DNA of 64,000 bases from Pseudomonas sp. LBUM920 (GTDB taxonomy: Bacteria > Pseudomonadota > Gammaproteobacteria > Pseudomonadales > Pseudomonadaceae): assembly GCF_003852315.1 (NCBI RefSeq), contig NZ_CP027762.1, positions 911,501 to 975,500 of the forward strand, in the 5' to 3' direction. Below, in pieces: positions 18,317 to 26,616 of this stretch. Position 1 is the stretch's first letter. The number at the start of each line of letters is the position of its first letter. The notes below the pieces were generated by a model. The model did not search any database, was not told the DNA's origin, and was given only the letters and a program-made list of their open reading frames with translations. Both the position numbers and the translations under genes were made by a program.

Positions 18317-18382
18317 CCCAGATCAAATCCCGGGCGGCCACACAGGCCCATGCTCTGCGAAATTCTTGAAGGAGCGCAGGGC

Positions 18383-18598
18383 ATGAGTGTGTATGAATGG
18401 GCACGGCAGGAGTTGCGCAGAAGTCAGGACGCCGCACAGGAAATCGGTTTCGACCCAGGCTTGACCTTGCGCGCCATGCTCAGCGCCGTGGTGCAGCAGA
18501 GTAAAGGTGTGCGCAGTTTCGAAGACCTGGCCGACGAGCTGCAATACCTTGCAGAGAACCTCGACGACCAGCAGGAATACGCCTTTATGCGGCCTTAG
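18383..18598 (+). CDS. Small hypothetical protein, 71 residues
   Basis: I do not recognise a named family. The protein starts MSVYEWARQELRRSQDAAQEIGFDPG, is acidic and helical, and ends DDQQEYAFMRP. The ATG at 18383 has the strong ribosome binding site AAGGAG 9 bases upstream; the start at 18350 lacks one. Codon use looks normal for the genome. It converges on yacG with a 4-base overlap. Confidence 0.75.
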   Translation: MSVYEWARQELRRSQDAAQEIGFDPGLTLRAMLSAVVQQSKGVRSFEDLADELQYLAENLDDQQEYAFMRP

Positions 18599-18795
18599 TG
18601 CTTAGGCTGAAAGTCTTCGGAGAACAGGTCGTCTTCGGCATCCGGGCTGACCGGAATCTTGTGCTCCTCTGATGCCCAGGCGCCCAGGTCGATGAGTTTG
18701 CAACGGTCCGAGCAAAACGGCCGATTGAGGTTGTCTGTTTTCCATTCCACGGGTGCACCGCAGGTTGGGCAGTCGACGGTCATAGGTTGGCTCAT
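18595..18795 (-). CDS. yacG: DNA gyrase inhibitor YacG
   Basis: 66-residue zinc protein that binds GyrB. It shows the four Cys ligands CPTCGAPVEW...FCSDRCKLIDLGAWA and an acidic C-terminus. The ATG at 18795 starts MSQPMTVDCPTC and overlaps the coaE stop by 4 bases. It completes the pilC-pilD-coaE-yacG operon that is conserved in pseudomonads. Confidence 0.95.
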   Translation of the reverse strand: MSQPMTVDCPTCGAPVEWKTDNLNRPFCSDRCKLIDLGAWASEEHKIPVSPDAEDDLFSEDFQPKH

Positions 18796-19415
18796 GATCG
18801 GCCTCCACACAAAGTAAGGTAAAAGTGGTGCAGTCGCTCGACCTCGCTGTGCAGCCAGGCGAGGTCCTGGTCATTGACCAGCACGTCATCGGCATGGTTC
18901 AGGCGGTCTTCACGGCTGGACTGGGCCTTCAGAATCGCCTGCACCTGCTGTTCGCTGATGCCGTCGCGCTGCAGGGTACGCTGAATTTGCAGTGATTGCG
19001 GCACGTCAATCACCAGGATGCGCTGGGTCATGCTGTACTGGCCGGACTCGATCAGCAGCGGTGACACCAGGATCGCGTAAGGCGACCGCGCGCGCGCCAG
19101 GTGGCTGCGAATCTCCTCGCCAATCAGCGGGTGCAGCAAGGCTTCCAGCCAGCGGCGTTCTTGCGGCACCTCAAAGATCAGTTTGCGCAACGCGGCGCGG
19201 TCCAGCTGGCCGTCGGGTAACAGCACGCCTGCACCGAAGTGCTCGGCGATTTGCTTCAATGCCGGGCGGCCGGGCTCAACCACCCAGCGCGCGGCATGGT
19301 CGGCGTCGACCAGGTCGATGCCCAAGTCCATGAAGTGCTGAGCGGCCGCGCTTTTGCCGCTGCCGATGCCGCCGGTGAGGCCAAGAATCCAGGGTGTTGC
19401 GACAGAAGTGGTCAT
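18792..19415 (-). CDS. coaE: Dephospho-CoA kinase
   Basis: Last step of coenzyme A synthesis: phosphorylates dephospho-CoA at the 3'-OH. The 207-residue product begins MTTSVATPWILGLTGGIGSGKSAAA with the P-loop GGIGSGKS, followed by DADHAARWVVEPG and the lid region HPLIGEEIRSHL. The ATG at 19415 overlaps the pilD stop by 4 bases. A much longer open frame upstream is pilD read in another frame. Confidence 0.97.
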   Translation of the reverse strand: MTTSVATPWILGLTGGIGSGKSAAAQHFMDLGIDLVDADHAARWVVEPGRPALKQIAEHFGAGVLLPDGQLDRAALRKLIFEVPQERRWLEALLHPLIGEEIRSHLARARSPYAILVSPLLIESGQYSMTQRILVIDVPQSLQIQRTLQRDGISEQQVQAILKAQSSREDRLNHADDVLVNDQDLAWLHSEVERLHHFYLTLCGGRS

Positions 19416-20278
19416 TTGAAACCGACGGACTGCAAATAGAAGCCGGTTATTTGACCACCCCAGAGCAATGCAATCCAGCCGGCAATCGCCAGACACGGAC
19501 CAAACGGCATCGGTGCCGACCCCTGGGGCTTGCGCAAGCGCAGCAGGATCAGCCCTGCAAGCACCCCGAGCAACGAAGACATCAGCAGTGTCATCGGCAG
19601 AATCTGCCAGCCACCCCAGGCGCCGAGCAAGGCCAATAACTTGAAGTCGCCATAGCCCATGCCGTCCTTGCCGGTGATCATCTTGAACAGCCAGAACACC
19701 GTCCACAGGCTCATGTATCCGATGACCGCCCCCCAAAGCGCATCCGGCAGCGTTGCCAGCAAGCCCACGCTGTTGAGAATCAGCCCCAGCCATAACAGCG
19801 GCAACACCAGAGCGTCGGGCAGCAGTTGATGATCCACATCGATCAGGCTCATCGCCAGCAACCCCCAGCTCAGCAGCATCACTGCACCGGCTTGCCAGCC
19901 GAAGCCGAAATGCCAAGCTACCGCCGCCGAGACCAGCGCGCCGGCAAGTTCGGTGATCGGGTAGCGGGCACTGATAGGTTCACGACAATGGGCACAACGA
20001 CCCTTGAGCAGCAGGTAACTGAGCAGCGGAATATTTTCCCACGCGCGAATCGGATGATTGCACCGGGGGCAGCAGGAATGAGGGCGCACCAGGTTGTAAG
20101 CCGGGCCCCCAGGGTCAGCAGGCAAGCCGAGCACCTCCTGGGCCTGGGCGCGCCATTCGCGCTCGAGCATTTTCGGCAGGCGCCACACCAGCACATTGAG
20201 GAAACTGCCGACAATCAGGCCCAGCACCACTGACAGCCCGACAAAGAGCCACGGTTGTTCATTCAGCAACGGGTTCAA
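19412..20278 (-). CDS. pilD: Prepilin peptidase / N-methyltransferase PilD
   Basis: Inner-membrane aspartyl protease that cleaves and N-methylates class III prepilins and type II secretion pseudopilins. The 288-residue protein has the N-terminal domain with two CxxC pairs (CCPRCNHPIRAWENIPLLSY...CAHCREPIS, residues 68-101), then membrane helices with the catalytic Asp motifs DVDHQLLPDAL and GKDGMGYGDFKLLA. Its substrates in this window are FimT, PilV, PilW, PilX, PilE and PilA. Overlaps pilC and coaE by 4 bases on each side. Confidence 0.97.
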   Translation of the reverse strand: MNPLLNEQPWLFVGLSVVLGLIVGSFLNVLVWRLPKMLEREWRAQAQEVLGLPADPGGPAYNLVRPHSCCPRCNHPIRAWENIPLLSYLLLKGRCAHCREPISARYPITELAGALVSAAVAWHFGFGWQAGAVMLLSWGLLAMSLIDVDHQLLPDALVLPLLWLGLILNSVGLLATLPDALWGAVIGYMSLWTVFWLFKMITGKDGMGYGDFKLLALLGAWGGWQILPMTLLMSSLLGVLAGLILLRLRKPQGSAPMPFGPCLAIAGWIALLWGGQITGFYLQSVGFK

Positions 20279-21483
20279 AATGCCGACCCCAGCTGGAACA
20301 CTGGCAGGTACATGGCTATCACCAGTGCGCCAACGATGCCGCCCAATACCACCATGATCAGGGGCTCCATCAGGCTGGTGAGGTTATCGACCAGGTTTTG
20401 CACATCGGCCTCGTAGTGATTGGCGACTTTTTCCAGCATGCGGTCCAGGGTTCCCGATTCTTCCCCGATGGCCGTCATCTGGATTGCCATACTGGGAAAC
20501 AGGCGGCTGTTGGCCATGGATTGGTGCAACTGCATGCCAGTGGATACATCGTGACGCATATGCTCGATCGCCTGTTTGAACAACCCATTTCCCACCGCTC
20601 CCGCCACGCAATCCAGCGCCTGCACCAACGGCACGCCCGCGGCGAAGGTCGTTGAGAGTGTGCGGGCGTAGCGGGCAACCGCGGTTTTTTTCACCAGTGT
20701 GCCTGCCAGTGGCGCGTTCAACAAACCAAGGTCCAGCCAGTGACGAAGACCGGCAGATTCGCGGTAGGCGTGGCGCAGCCCGATAAGTGTCGCGGCCAGG
20801 CCCAGTGCCACCATCCACCAGGCATGCTGCAGGAACTCGGACAAGGCTATGACACTCAGGGTGAAGCCCGGCAGTGTGCCATCGACACCGGCAAACAGGT
20901 TCTGGAACTGCGGCACCACGTGGATCAGCAAGACCGTGCTGACCAGGCCTGCAATCACAATGACGGCAATGGGGTAGGTCATGGCCTTCTTGATGCGCGC
21001 CTTGAGCTGCTGGCTTTTTTCCAGATGGATGGCAACGCGCTCCAGCAGCGTTTCCAGGGCGCCGGCGTGCTCGCCGGCGGCAATCAGGTGGCAATACAGG
21101 TCATCGAAATAGCGCGGTTGTTTTTTCAGCGCGGCCGCCAGGTTGTTGCCGGCAGCGATTTCCTGTTTCAAGCCCTTGATGAGCTGGCGCATCAGGCGGT
21201 TGTCGAAGCCTTCGCCAATGATGTCGAACGCCTGCAACAGCGGTATGCCAGCCTTCAGTAATGTCGCCAGCTGGCGGGTGAACAGGGCAATATCGGCGGG
21301 TTTTATCGGCGGGGCGAAGCTTGGCAGGCGTGGGGTTTTCTTGCGGATGCGGCCGGGGCAAATCCCTTGCTCGCGCAGTTGTGCCTTGATCAGCGCCAGG
21401 TTCTGGCCTGTGGTTTGCCCGCAGACTCTGCGTCCTTTGCGGTTGATGCCTTCCCAGGCGTAGATCGTTGCAGCGTCATTCAT
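20275..21483 (-). CDS. pilC: Type IV pilus inner-membrane platform protein PilC
   Basis: 402-residue GspF/PilC-family platform protein. Two T2SSF repeats are visible: ALFTRQLATLLKAGIPLLQAFD...TLLERVAIHLEKSQQLKARIKKAMTYPIAV and ARYARTLSTTFAAGVPLVQALD...LDRMLEKVANHYEADVQNLVDNLTSLMEPLIMVVLG, with three membrane helices. The ATG at 21483 gives MNDAATIYAWEG. In P. aeruginosa the extension ATPase gene pilB lies between pilA and pilC; here only 203 non-coding bases separate the divergent pilC and pilA starts, so pilB is absent from the locus. Confidence 0.96.
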   Translation of the reverse strand: MNDAATIYAWEGINRKGRRVCGQTTGQNLALIKAQLREQGICPGRIRKKTPRLPSFAPPIKPADIALFTRQLATLLKAGIPLLQAFDIIGEGFDNRLMRQLIKGLKQEIAAGNNLAAALKKQPRYFDDLYCHLIAAGEHAGALETLLERVAIHLEKSQQLKARIKKAMTYPIAVIVIAGLVSTVLLIHVVPQFQNLFAGVDGTLPGFTLSVIALSEFLQHAWWMVALGLAATLIGLRHAYRESAGLRHWLDLGLLNAPLAGTLVKKTAVARYARTLSTTFAAGVPLVQALDCVAGAVGNGLFKQAIEHMRHDVSTGMQLHQSMANSRLFPSMAIQMTAIGEESGTLDRMLEKVANHYEADVQNLVDNLTSLMEPLIMVVLGGIVGALVIAMYLPVFQLGSAF

Positions 21484-21686
21484 GTCACGTTTCCGCACAC
21501 AGGTCGTTGAAGATTTATAGCTTAGTCAGGTGAGGGATTCGGACAGGCTGGCGGCGAAGGATAAAATGTCAGATTGTGCGTATTGCAGGCGATTGGTCGT
21601 GCGTGGATGAGTACACTGGCGCCGTTGCACAATGCGGGGCGCAGGACGCGCCTTGTGAGCGTTTTTTATTCTGGAGAGTGAATGTG

Positions 21687-22100
21687 ATGCGTCAGAAAGG
21701 CTTTACCTTGATCGAGCTGTTGATCGTCGTGGCAATCATCGGCATTTTGGCCACTATCGGTTTGCCCATGTATACCAAGTACCAGGCCAAGGCCAAGTTC
21801 ACCGCGGGGTTGGCTGAAGTCTCCGCGCTGAAGGCAGGTTTCGAGGACACCCTCAACCAGGGCACCGTACCGACCCTGACCTTGATCGGCGGCACCAGTC
21901 CCACTGCCAATTGCAAGATCGACGTGGCAGGCGATGTGGCCACCGGCGCAGGCTCCATTCGCTGTGAAATTCTTGATGCGCCTGCGCCCGTGCTGGGCAA
22001 GACCATCACGTTGACGCGCAGCGCCACCACGGGCTGGACGTGCGCGACCACGGCTGAAGCGCAATACGTTGCCAAAGGCTGCGGCGCCGACGGGGCCTGA
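21687..22100 (+). CDS. pilA: Type IV pilus major pilin PilA
   Basis: 137-residue pilin: leader MRQKG/FTLIELLIVVAIIGILATIGLPMY with Gly-1 and Glu+5. The globular part has four Cys; the last two (WTCATTAEAQYVAKGC) enclose the C-terminal D-region loop typical of group I pilins. The ATG at 21687 lies behind CTGGAGAGTG; the upstream frame to 21576 adds nothing pilin-like. It is divergent from pilC-pilD and followed by a degenerate tRNA-Thr. I found no convincing sigma-54 promoter, which P. aeruginosa pilA uses. Confidence 0.94.
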   Translation: MRQKGFTLIELLIVVAIIGILATIGLPMYTKYQAKAKFTAGLAEVSALKAGFEDTLNQGTVPTLTLIGGTSPTANCKIDVAGDVATGAGSIRCEILDAPAPVLGKTITLTRSATTGWTCATTAEAQYVAKGCGADGA

Positions 22101-22164
22101 CGGCCGTCGGGCGGTAGGCGAGTTAGTTGCCGCCTGCCCAATGCGGTGCTAGCTTTAGCCCACC

Positions 22165-22237
22165 GCCCGTGTAGCTCAGCCGGTAGAGCAGCGCACTCGT
22201 AACGCGAAGGTCGCAGGTTCGATTCCTGTCTCGGGCA
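22165..22237 (+). pseudogene. Degenerate tRNA-Thr (CGT)
   Basis: 73 bases with the D arm, T arm and anticodon loop (CTCGTAA) of tRNA-Thr(CGT), the tRNA found next to pilA in P. aeruginosa. It has three unpaired positions: T6 with T67 in the acceptor stem, and G27 with A43 and A31 with C39 in the anticodon stem. The 3' end reads CAA instead of CCA, while the other four tRNAs in the window encode CCA. I therefore read it as a decaying gene. Charging and function are doubtful; ACG codons can be read by a tRNA-Thr(TGT) elsewhere. An automated finder may still report it as intact. Confidence 0.7.
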
Positions 22238-22238
22238 C

Positions 22239-22272
22239 AAGGCAACACTGTTTTAAAAGGCAACACTGTTTT
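22239..22272. repeat. 18-bp tandem repeat at the tRNA-Thr 3' end
   Basis: AAGGCAACACTGTTTTAA at 22239-22256 is followed directly by AAGGCAACACTGTTTT at 22257-22272 (1.9 copies). It abuts the broken tRNA 3' end. Confidence 0.9.
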
Positions 22273-22390
22273 CAGATGATCCCAGAATGGTTCTGAAGGC
22301 CAGACGAGCCGGCATTCATGCTTGCTCTTTCGTATCTGCGCAACCTTGATGACCCAGATGCATCCCCATTCCTCGATCTAAGAGAACAAC

Positions 22391-22696
22391 ATGACCACAC
22401 CAGAAATGACCCAGGAAGCGCGGCACGAAGCAGCCCTCAAAAAGTACGTTGCGGAGTCGCCGGAACTGCTGGATGAGATCAAGGACCTGAGCGCCGATGA
22501 TCAAAGGGACCAGATCCAATGGTCATTTGAGGATGAGGCCGAGGCCCAGGGCCTGCAGCCATGGGAATTGACCCTCAAGTACACCTCGACGCCGGAAGAG
22601 TTCGAGGCCGCACGTCTGGCCTTGCACAAGGAGGCCGCCGAGGTGCTGGGTGTCGACTGGAACGAGTATTGCGGGATGAACAATCTCGCGATCTGA
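22391..22696 (+). CDS. DUF6388 family protein
   Basis: 101-residue acidic, helical, soluble protein (MTTPEMTQEARHEAALKKYV...LGVDWNEYCGMNNLAI) that I place in DUF6388, a family seen mainly in pseudomonads; function unknown. The AGAGAA stretch before the ATG at 22391 is a plausible ribosome binding site. There is no signal peptide or metal motif. It stands alone between the tRNA-Thr remnant and the convergent nadC gene. Confidence 0.75.
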   Translation: MTTPEMTQEARHEAALKKYVAESPELLDEIKDLSADDQRDQIQWSFEDEAEAQGLQPWELTLKYTSTPEEFEAARLALHKEAAEVLGVDWNEYCGMNNLAI

Positions 22697-22708
22697 AACA
22701 CTGTGCAG

Positions 22709-22726
22709 GCGCCGGCTTGCCGGCGC
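22709..22726. terminator. Hairpin between DUF6388 gene and nadC
   Basis: GCGCCGGC-tt-GCCGGCGC, an 8-bp perfect inverted repeat in the 43-base gap between two convergent genes. There is no long T run, so termination is likely but not certain. Confidence 0.6.
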
Positions 22727-22739
22727 TTGCATTAAAGCG

Positions 22740-23588
22740 TCAGATGCTCAGCCGCATCGACAAGTCCACCGCCTTCACATCCTTGGTCATTGCGCCGATG
22801 GAGATGTAGTCCACTCCGGTTTGGGCGATGGGCAGCAGCGTGGTTTCATTGATCCCGCCGCTGGCCTCCAGCTTGGCCTTGCCCGCATTCAGGCGCACGG
22901 CCTCACGCATGTCATCCAGGCTCAATTCGTCGAGCATGATGATGTCGGCGCCCGCCGCCAGCGCTTCGCGCAGTTCCAGCAGGCTTTCCACTTCGATTTC
23001 CACCGGCTTGCCCGGCGCGATCTTGTGCGCGGCGGCAATCGCCTGCGCAATCCCGCCGCACGCCGCGATATGGTTTTCCTTGATCAGGAATGCGTCATAC
23101 AACCCGATGCGGTGGTTATGACAACCGCCGCAGGTCACCGCGTATTTCTGCGCCAGGCGCAGGCCCGGCAGGGTTTTGCGGGTGTCCAGCAGTTTGACCT
23201 GAGTCGTGGCGACGAAATCCGCCAGGTACTGAGCGCGCGTGGCAACGCCTGACAGCATCTGCAGAAAATTCAACGCGCAGCGTTCGCCGCTGAGCAGTGA
23301 GCGGGCAGGGCCCTCAAGGTGGAACAGCGCCTGGTTGGGACTGACACGCTCACCGTCGGCAACCTGCCAATGCACCGCGACCCGCGGATCGAGCTGGCGG
23401 AACACTGCATCGACCCAGGCCGTACCGGCGATGACGGCCGCGTCGCGGGTGATGATCGTAGCCTTCGCCAGCCGTTCGGCCGGAATCAATTGCGCAGTGA
23501 TGTCGCCGCTGCCGATATCTTCCAGCAGTGCACGGCGCACGTTGGCTTCGATTTCGGCGGTGAGGTCGGCAAGACGGAGATTCGGCAT
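22740..23588 (-). CDS. nadC: Nicotinate-nucleotide pyrophosphorylase (carboxylating), quinolinate phosphoribosyltransferase
   Basis: Converts quinolinate and PRPP to nicotinate mononucleotide in de novo NAD synthesis. The 282-residue protein shows LLEDIGSGDITAQLIP at the start, LNFLQMLSGVAT, LLDTRKTLPGLRLAQKYAV and the catalytic-site CGGCHNHRIGLYD, then EVEVESL-like EIEVESL and LEASGGI. The ATG at 23588 gives MPNLRLADL, the family start; six more codons upstream are open. It has no operon partner, but stands beside ampDE as in P. aeruginosa. Confidence 0.96.
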   Translation of the reverse strand: MPNLRLADLTAEIEANVRRALLEDIGSGDITAQLIPAERLAKATIITRDAAVIAGTAWVDAVFRQLDPRVAVHWQVADGERVSPNQALFHLEGPARSLLSGERCALNFLQMLSGVATRAQYLADFVATTQVKLLDTRKTLPGLRLAQKYAVTCGGCHNHRIGLYDAFLIKENHIAACGGIAQAIAAAHKIAPGKPVEIEVESLLELREALAAGADIIMLDELSLDDMREAVRLNAGKAKLEASGGINETTLLPIAQTGVDYISIGAMTKDVKAVDLSMRLSI

Positions 23589-23834
23589 AACAGGCTCCAC
23601 AAACAAAGTGCCTCGGATTATAGGGGCAGCGCGGCTGTGAACCCATACTCAACACTCATTTACACAGCAAAGGCAGAGTTTGCTGGCGCAACTACCCTCA
23701 TTTGCAAGATAATCCTGCGCCTTGCAATTGGCGTCATAGCTTTGACGTCCTGGTGATAACCGGTTTTCGCAGCCCCCATCGGGGCCTGTAGCTGATCGTT
23801 CCCCACCCCAACACCGCCGTTTCAGGAGGCCAGG

Positions 23835-25991
23835 ATGCACATTGACGGAAAGGTGGTGCCAATCAACAAGGCGCACGCCACGCCATCGCCGCTTGCGCGC
23901 CTGCCGGTGGTGTTGCTGCAGGTTCGCGACAAGGCTGCCCAACAGTTGCAGCAAGGTCTGCAGGAACTGTTCGATAACGCCGATGACACGCTGTTCGAAA
24001 TGGCCGACAAGGCTCGCAGTAACGTTGACCATCACATCTTCTTTGAAGCGATGCGTGACTTGCGCCTAAAGCGCAAAAATTTTGAACGCGTGTTCATGGA
24101 GCAGCTGTTTGCCGCTTTCGCCAGTCTGGGCCACGCAGAGCCAGGCGAGCCGCATTTGGTGCCGGTGGTGTCGTATGAGGCGGCGCGCGGCACGTCCAGC
24201 GACGAATTGGAAAAGGCCGTTGCGCTGGAGGCCATGCTCGGCCGGGTGCGACATCGCGATGGCCTGGCGCTGGGCCAACTGACCGCGCGCTTGAGTGCAT
24301 TGCTTGGCAAGCCTCTGAGCGAGCGCGACAACCCGTTGGGTCCGGCGCTGCTGTGCGAGTTCTTTTTGCGCGCGGGGCGCAGCCTGGGCGTAGAGATTCG
24401 CGTCAAGCTGATCATGCTCAAACTGTTTGAAAAGTACGTGCTCAGTGACGCCGACCAATTGTTCGGCGAAGCCAATCAGTTGCTGGTCGCCACCGGGGTT
24501 TTGCCCGAACTCAAGGCGGTGCCCTCGCGTCGGCCTGGTGGGCGTGCCGCCCGTGACCAGCAGCGTGAAGGCAACCCGCCAACCATCGACCCGCCCCAGG
24601 ATGAGAACGGCCAGCAAGCCTTCGCCGCCCTGCAGGTTTTGTTGGCGGCGGTGCGTGGCAGCGTGGCGCCTACCCTGGAAGCCTGCGCCGAACCGCAACC
24701 CATTGCCTCGCGCGACCTGCTGCGCCTGCTCTCGCACTTGCAACAATATGTGCCAGAACCTGAGGCCGAAGACGATTTCGACCTGCGTAACCAGCTTGAA
24801 CAACTGTTGACCCGCGTCAGCGTCAAGAGTGGCAAGTCGCGTGTGGTGGAAGGCGCCGATGAAGATGTGATCAATCTGGTCGCCTTGCTCTTCGAGTTCA
24901 TCCTCAACGATCGCACCGTGCCTGATGCGTTCAAGGGCTTGATCGCGCGCTTGCAGATTCCGATGTTGAAAGTGGCGGTGCTGGACAAGAGCCTCTTCAG
25001 CCGCGCCAGCCACCCGGCACGTCGACTGCTTAATGAAATCGCCTCGGCTGCCATGGGCTGGAGCCCGCACGATGGCTATCAGCGCGACAGCCTGTACCTG
25101 CATATTGAGCAAGTGGTGCAGTGTTTGTTGAATGACTTCGTCGAAGACCTGACGATTTTTTCCCAACTGCTGGCGCAGTTCACGGCGTTCACCTCGGATG
25201 AACAACGCCGTAGCGCGTTGCTGGAACAACACACCCGTGAAGCCGAAGAGGGGCGCATACGCACGCACGCCGCACGTGAACGTGTGGCCGATCTGCTCAA
25301 TCGGCGCTTGCTCGGCAAGGTCTTGCCGCAATCGGTGGTGCGCTTTCTGCAACAGGCGTGGAGCCAGGTGCTGTTGTTGGCCAGCCTCAAGCACGGCGAA
25401 CAATCGGTGCAGTGGCAGGCGGGCGTGCGGACCATGGACGAGTTGATCTGGAGTGTGGGCCTGCAGACAGGCACCGAGGCCGGCCGGCACCTGCTGGAGC
25501 AACTGCCCGGGCTGCTCACGGCGTTGCGCAACGGCTTGACCAGCGCGGCGTTCGACCCTTTCAGCACCCGTGAGTTTTTTGTTCAGTTGCAAGCCATGCA
25601 TGTTCAGTCTGCCGAAGGCGAATGCATCGACGCGCTGATCAAAGTGCGTGAGCCGTTTTCGTTCAGTGTCGGGTTGCCTGATTCACTGCAACCCTTGCCG
25701 AGCGATGACCCGGACCTGCTCAAGGCTCACCAGCTGCGCGTTGGTGGCTGGTTTGAGTTCCAGCAGGACGAAACCACAGCGTTGCGCTGCAAGTTGACGG
25801 CGATCATGGCGCCGGCCAACAGCTACATTTTTGTCAGCCGTACCGGGCTCAAAGTCCTGGAGAAAAGTGCCGACCAGTTGGCCATGGCGTTCAAGCGCGG
25901 AGCCCTGCGTACCCTGGACGACGGGCTGCTGTTCGACCGCGCGCTGGCGTGCGTGGTGGGCAACCTGCGTCAACTCAATCGCGGCAAGTGA
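23835..25991 (+). CDS. DUF1631 family protein
   Basis: 718-residue soluble, mainly helical protein that matches DUF1631 (N-terminal VLLQVRDKAAQQLQQGLQEL, HHIFFEAMRDLRLKR). GGAGG precedes the ATG at 23835. The last 90 residues (HQLRVGGWFEFQQ...YIFVSRTGLKVLEKS) look like the beta-barrel of a PilZ domain but lack its RxxxR and DxSxxG c-di-GMP motifs. No signal or membrane helix. The function is unknown; position between nadC and ampD agrees with the P. aeruginosa order as I remember it. Confidence 0.85.
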   Translation: MHIDGKVVPINKAHATPSPLARLPVVLLQVRDKAAQQLQQGLQELFDNADDTLFEMADKARSNVDHHIFFEAMRDLRLKRKNFERVFMEQLFAAFASLGHAEPGEPHLVPVVSYEAARGTSSDELEKAVALEAMLGRVRHRDGLALGQLTARLSALLGKPLSERDNPLGPALLCEFFLRAGRSLGVEIRVKLIMLKLFEKYVLSDADQLFGEANQLLVATGVLPELKAVPSRRPGGRAARDQQREGNPPTIDPPQDENGQQAFAALQVLLAAVRGSVAPTLEACAEPQPIASRDLLRLLSHLQQYVPEPEAEDDFDLRNQLEQLLTRVSVKSGKSRVVEGADEDVINLVALLFEFILNDRTVPDAFKGLIARLQIPMLKVAVLDKSLFSRASHPARRLLNEIASAAMGWSPHDGYQRDSLYLHIEQVVQCLLNDFVEDLTIFSQLLAQFTAFTSDEQRRSALLEQHTREAEEGRIRTHAARERVADLLNRRLLGKVLPQSVVRFLQQAWSQVLLLASLKHGEQSVQWQAGVRTMDELIWSVGLQTGTEAGRHLLEQLPGLLTALRNGLTSAAFDPFSTREFFVQLQAMHVQSAEGECIDALIKVREPFSFSVGLPDSLQPLPSDDPDLLKAHQLRVGGWFEFQQDETTALRCKLTAIMAPANSYIFVSRTGLKVLEKSADQLAMAFKRGALRTLDDGLLFDRALACVVGNLRQLNRGK

Positions 25992-26052
25992 TCGCAACCG
26001 CAGGCCTGAACGCGGCATACTGGTAACACCTCGTCTCAATCAAGGAACCCGT

Positions 26053-26616
26053 ATGCAGTTGGACCCCACCAGCGGTTGGTGCCAGGGCATTCGCCATTGC
26101 CCTTCGCCCAACTTCAACGAGCGCCCCGCCGGCGAGATCTCACTGTTGGTGGTGCATAACATCAGCCTGCCACCGGCACAGTTTGCCACCGGCAAGGTGC
26201 ATGAGTTTTTCCAGAATCGCCTGGATGTCACGCAACATCCTTACTTTGAAGGCATTGCCGACCTACGGGTGTCTGCGCATTTTCTGATTGAGCGCGACGG
26301 CAGCGTGACGCAATTTGTGTCGTGCCTGGACCGCGCCTGGCATGCCGGGATATCGAGCTTCGAGGGGCGCGAGGTGTGTAATGACTTTTCCCTGGGAATC
26401 GAGCTGGAAGGGACGGACGAGCTACCGTTTACCGAGGCTCAGTATGTTTCGCTGATTGACCTCACACGACAGCTGCTGGCGGCTTATCCAGACATCACCC
26501 GGCAGCGTATTTGTGGTCACAGTGATATCGCACCGGGTCGCAAGACCGACCCGGGCCCGGCTTTTGATTGGACGCGCTTTCGCAGCGCCCTGCAGGATGG
26601 AGGACACGCACGATGA
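26053..26616 (+). CDS. ampD: 1,6-anhydro-N-acetylmuramyl-L-alanine amidase AmpD
   Basis: Cytoplasmic zinc amidase of cell-wall recycling; cleaves the stem peptide from anhydro-muropeptides and so keeps AmpR from inducing AmpC. The 187-residue protein has the zinc ligands in LLVVHNISLP (His near residue 34), and CGHSDIAPGRKTDPGPAFDW (His and Asp), and the RAWHAG segment. The ATG at 26053 is preceded by AAGGAA. It overlaps ampE by 4 bases (ATGA), forming the classic ampDE operon. Confidence 0.96.
   Translation: MQLDPTSGWCQGIRHCPSPNFNERPAGEISLLVVHNISLPPAQFATGKVHEFFQNRLDVTQHPYFEGIADLRVSAHFLIERDGSVTQFVSCLDRAWHAGISSFEGREVCNDFSLGIELEGTDELPFTEAQYVSLIDLTRQLLAAYPDITRQRICGHSDIAPGRKTDPGPAFDWTRFRSALQDGGHAR

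Noticed and set aside
21576..21687. Sigma-54 promoter for pilA (TGGC...TTGC at about 21616-21628)
   Set aside because: TGGCGCCGTTGCA has only 6 bases between the GG and GC dinucleotide elements instead of the required 10, so it cannot be a -24/-12 promoter.
24066..25601. 511-codon open frame antisense to the DUF1631 gene
   Set aside because: Gln/Leu/Arg-rich antisense shadow without motif or ribosome binding site.
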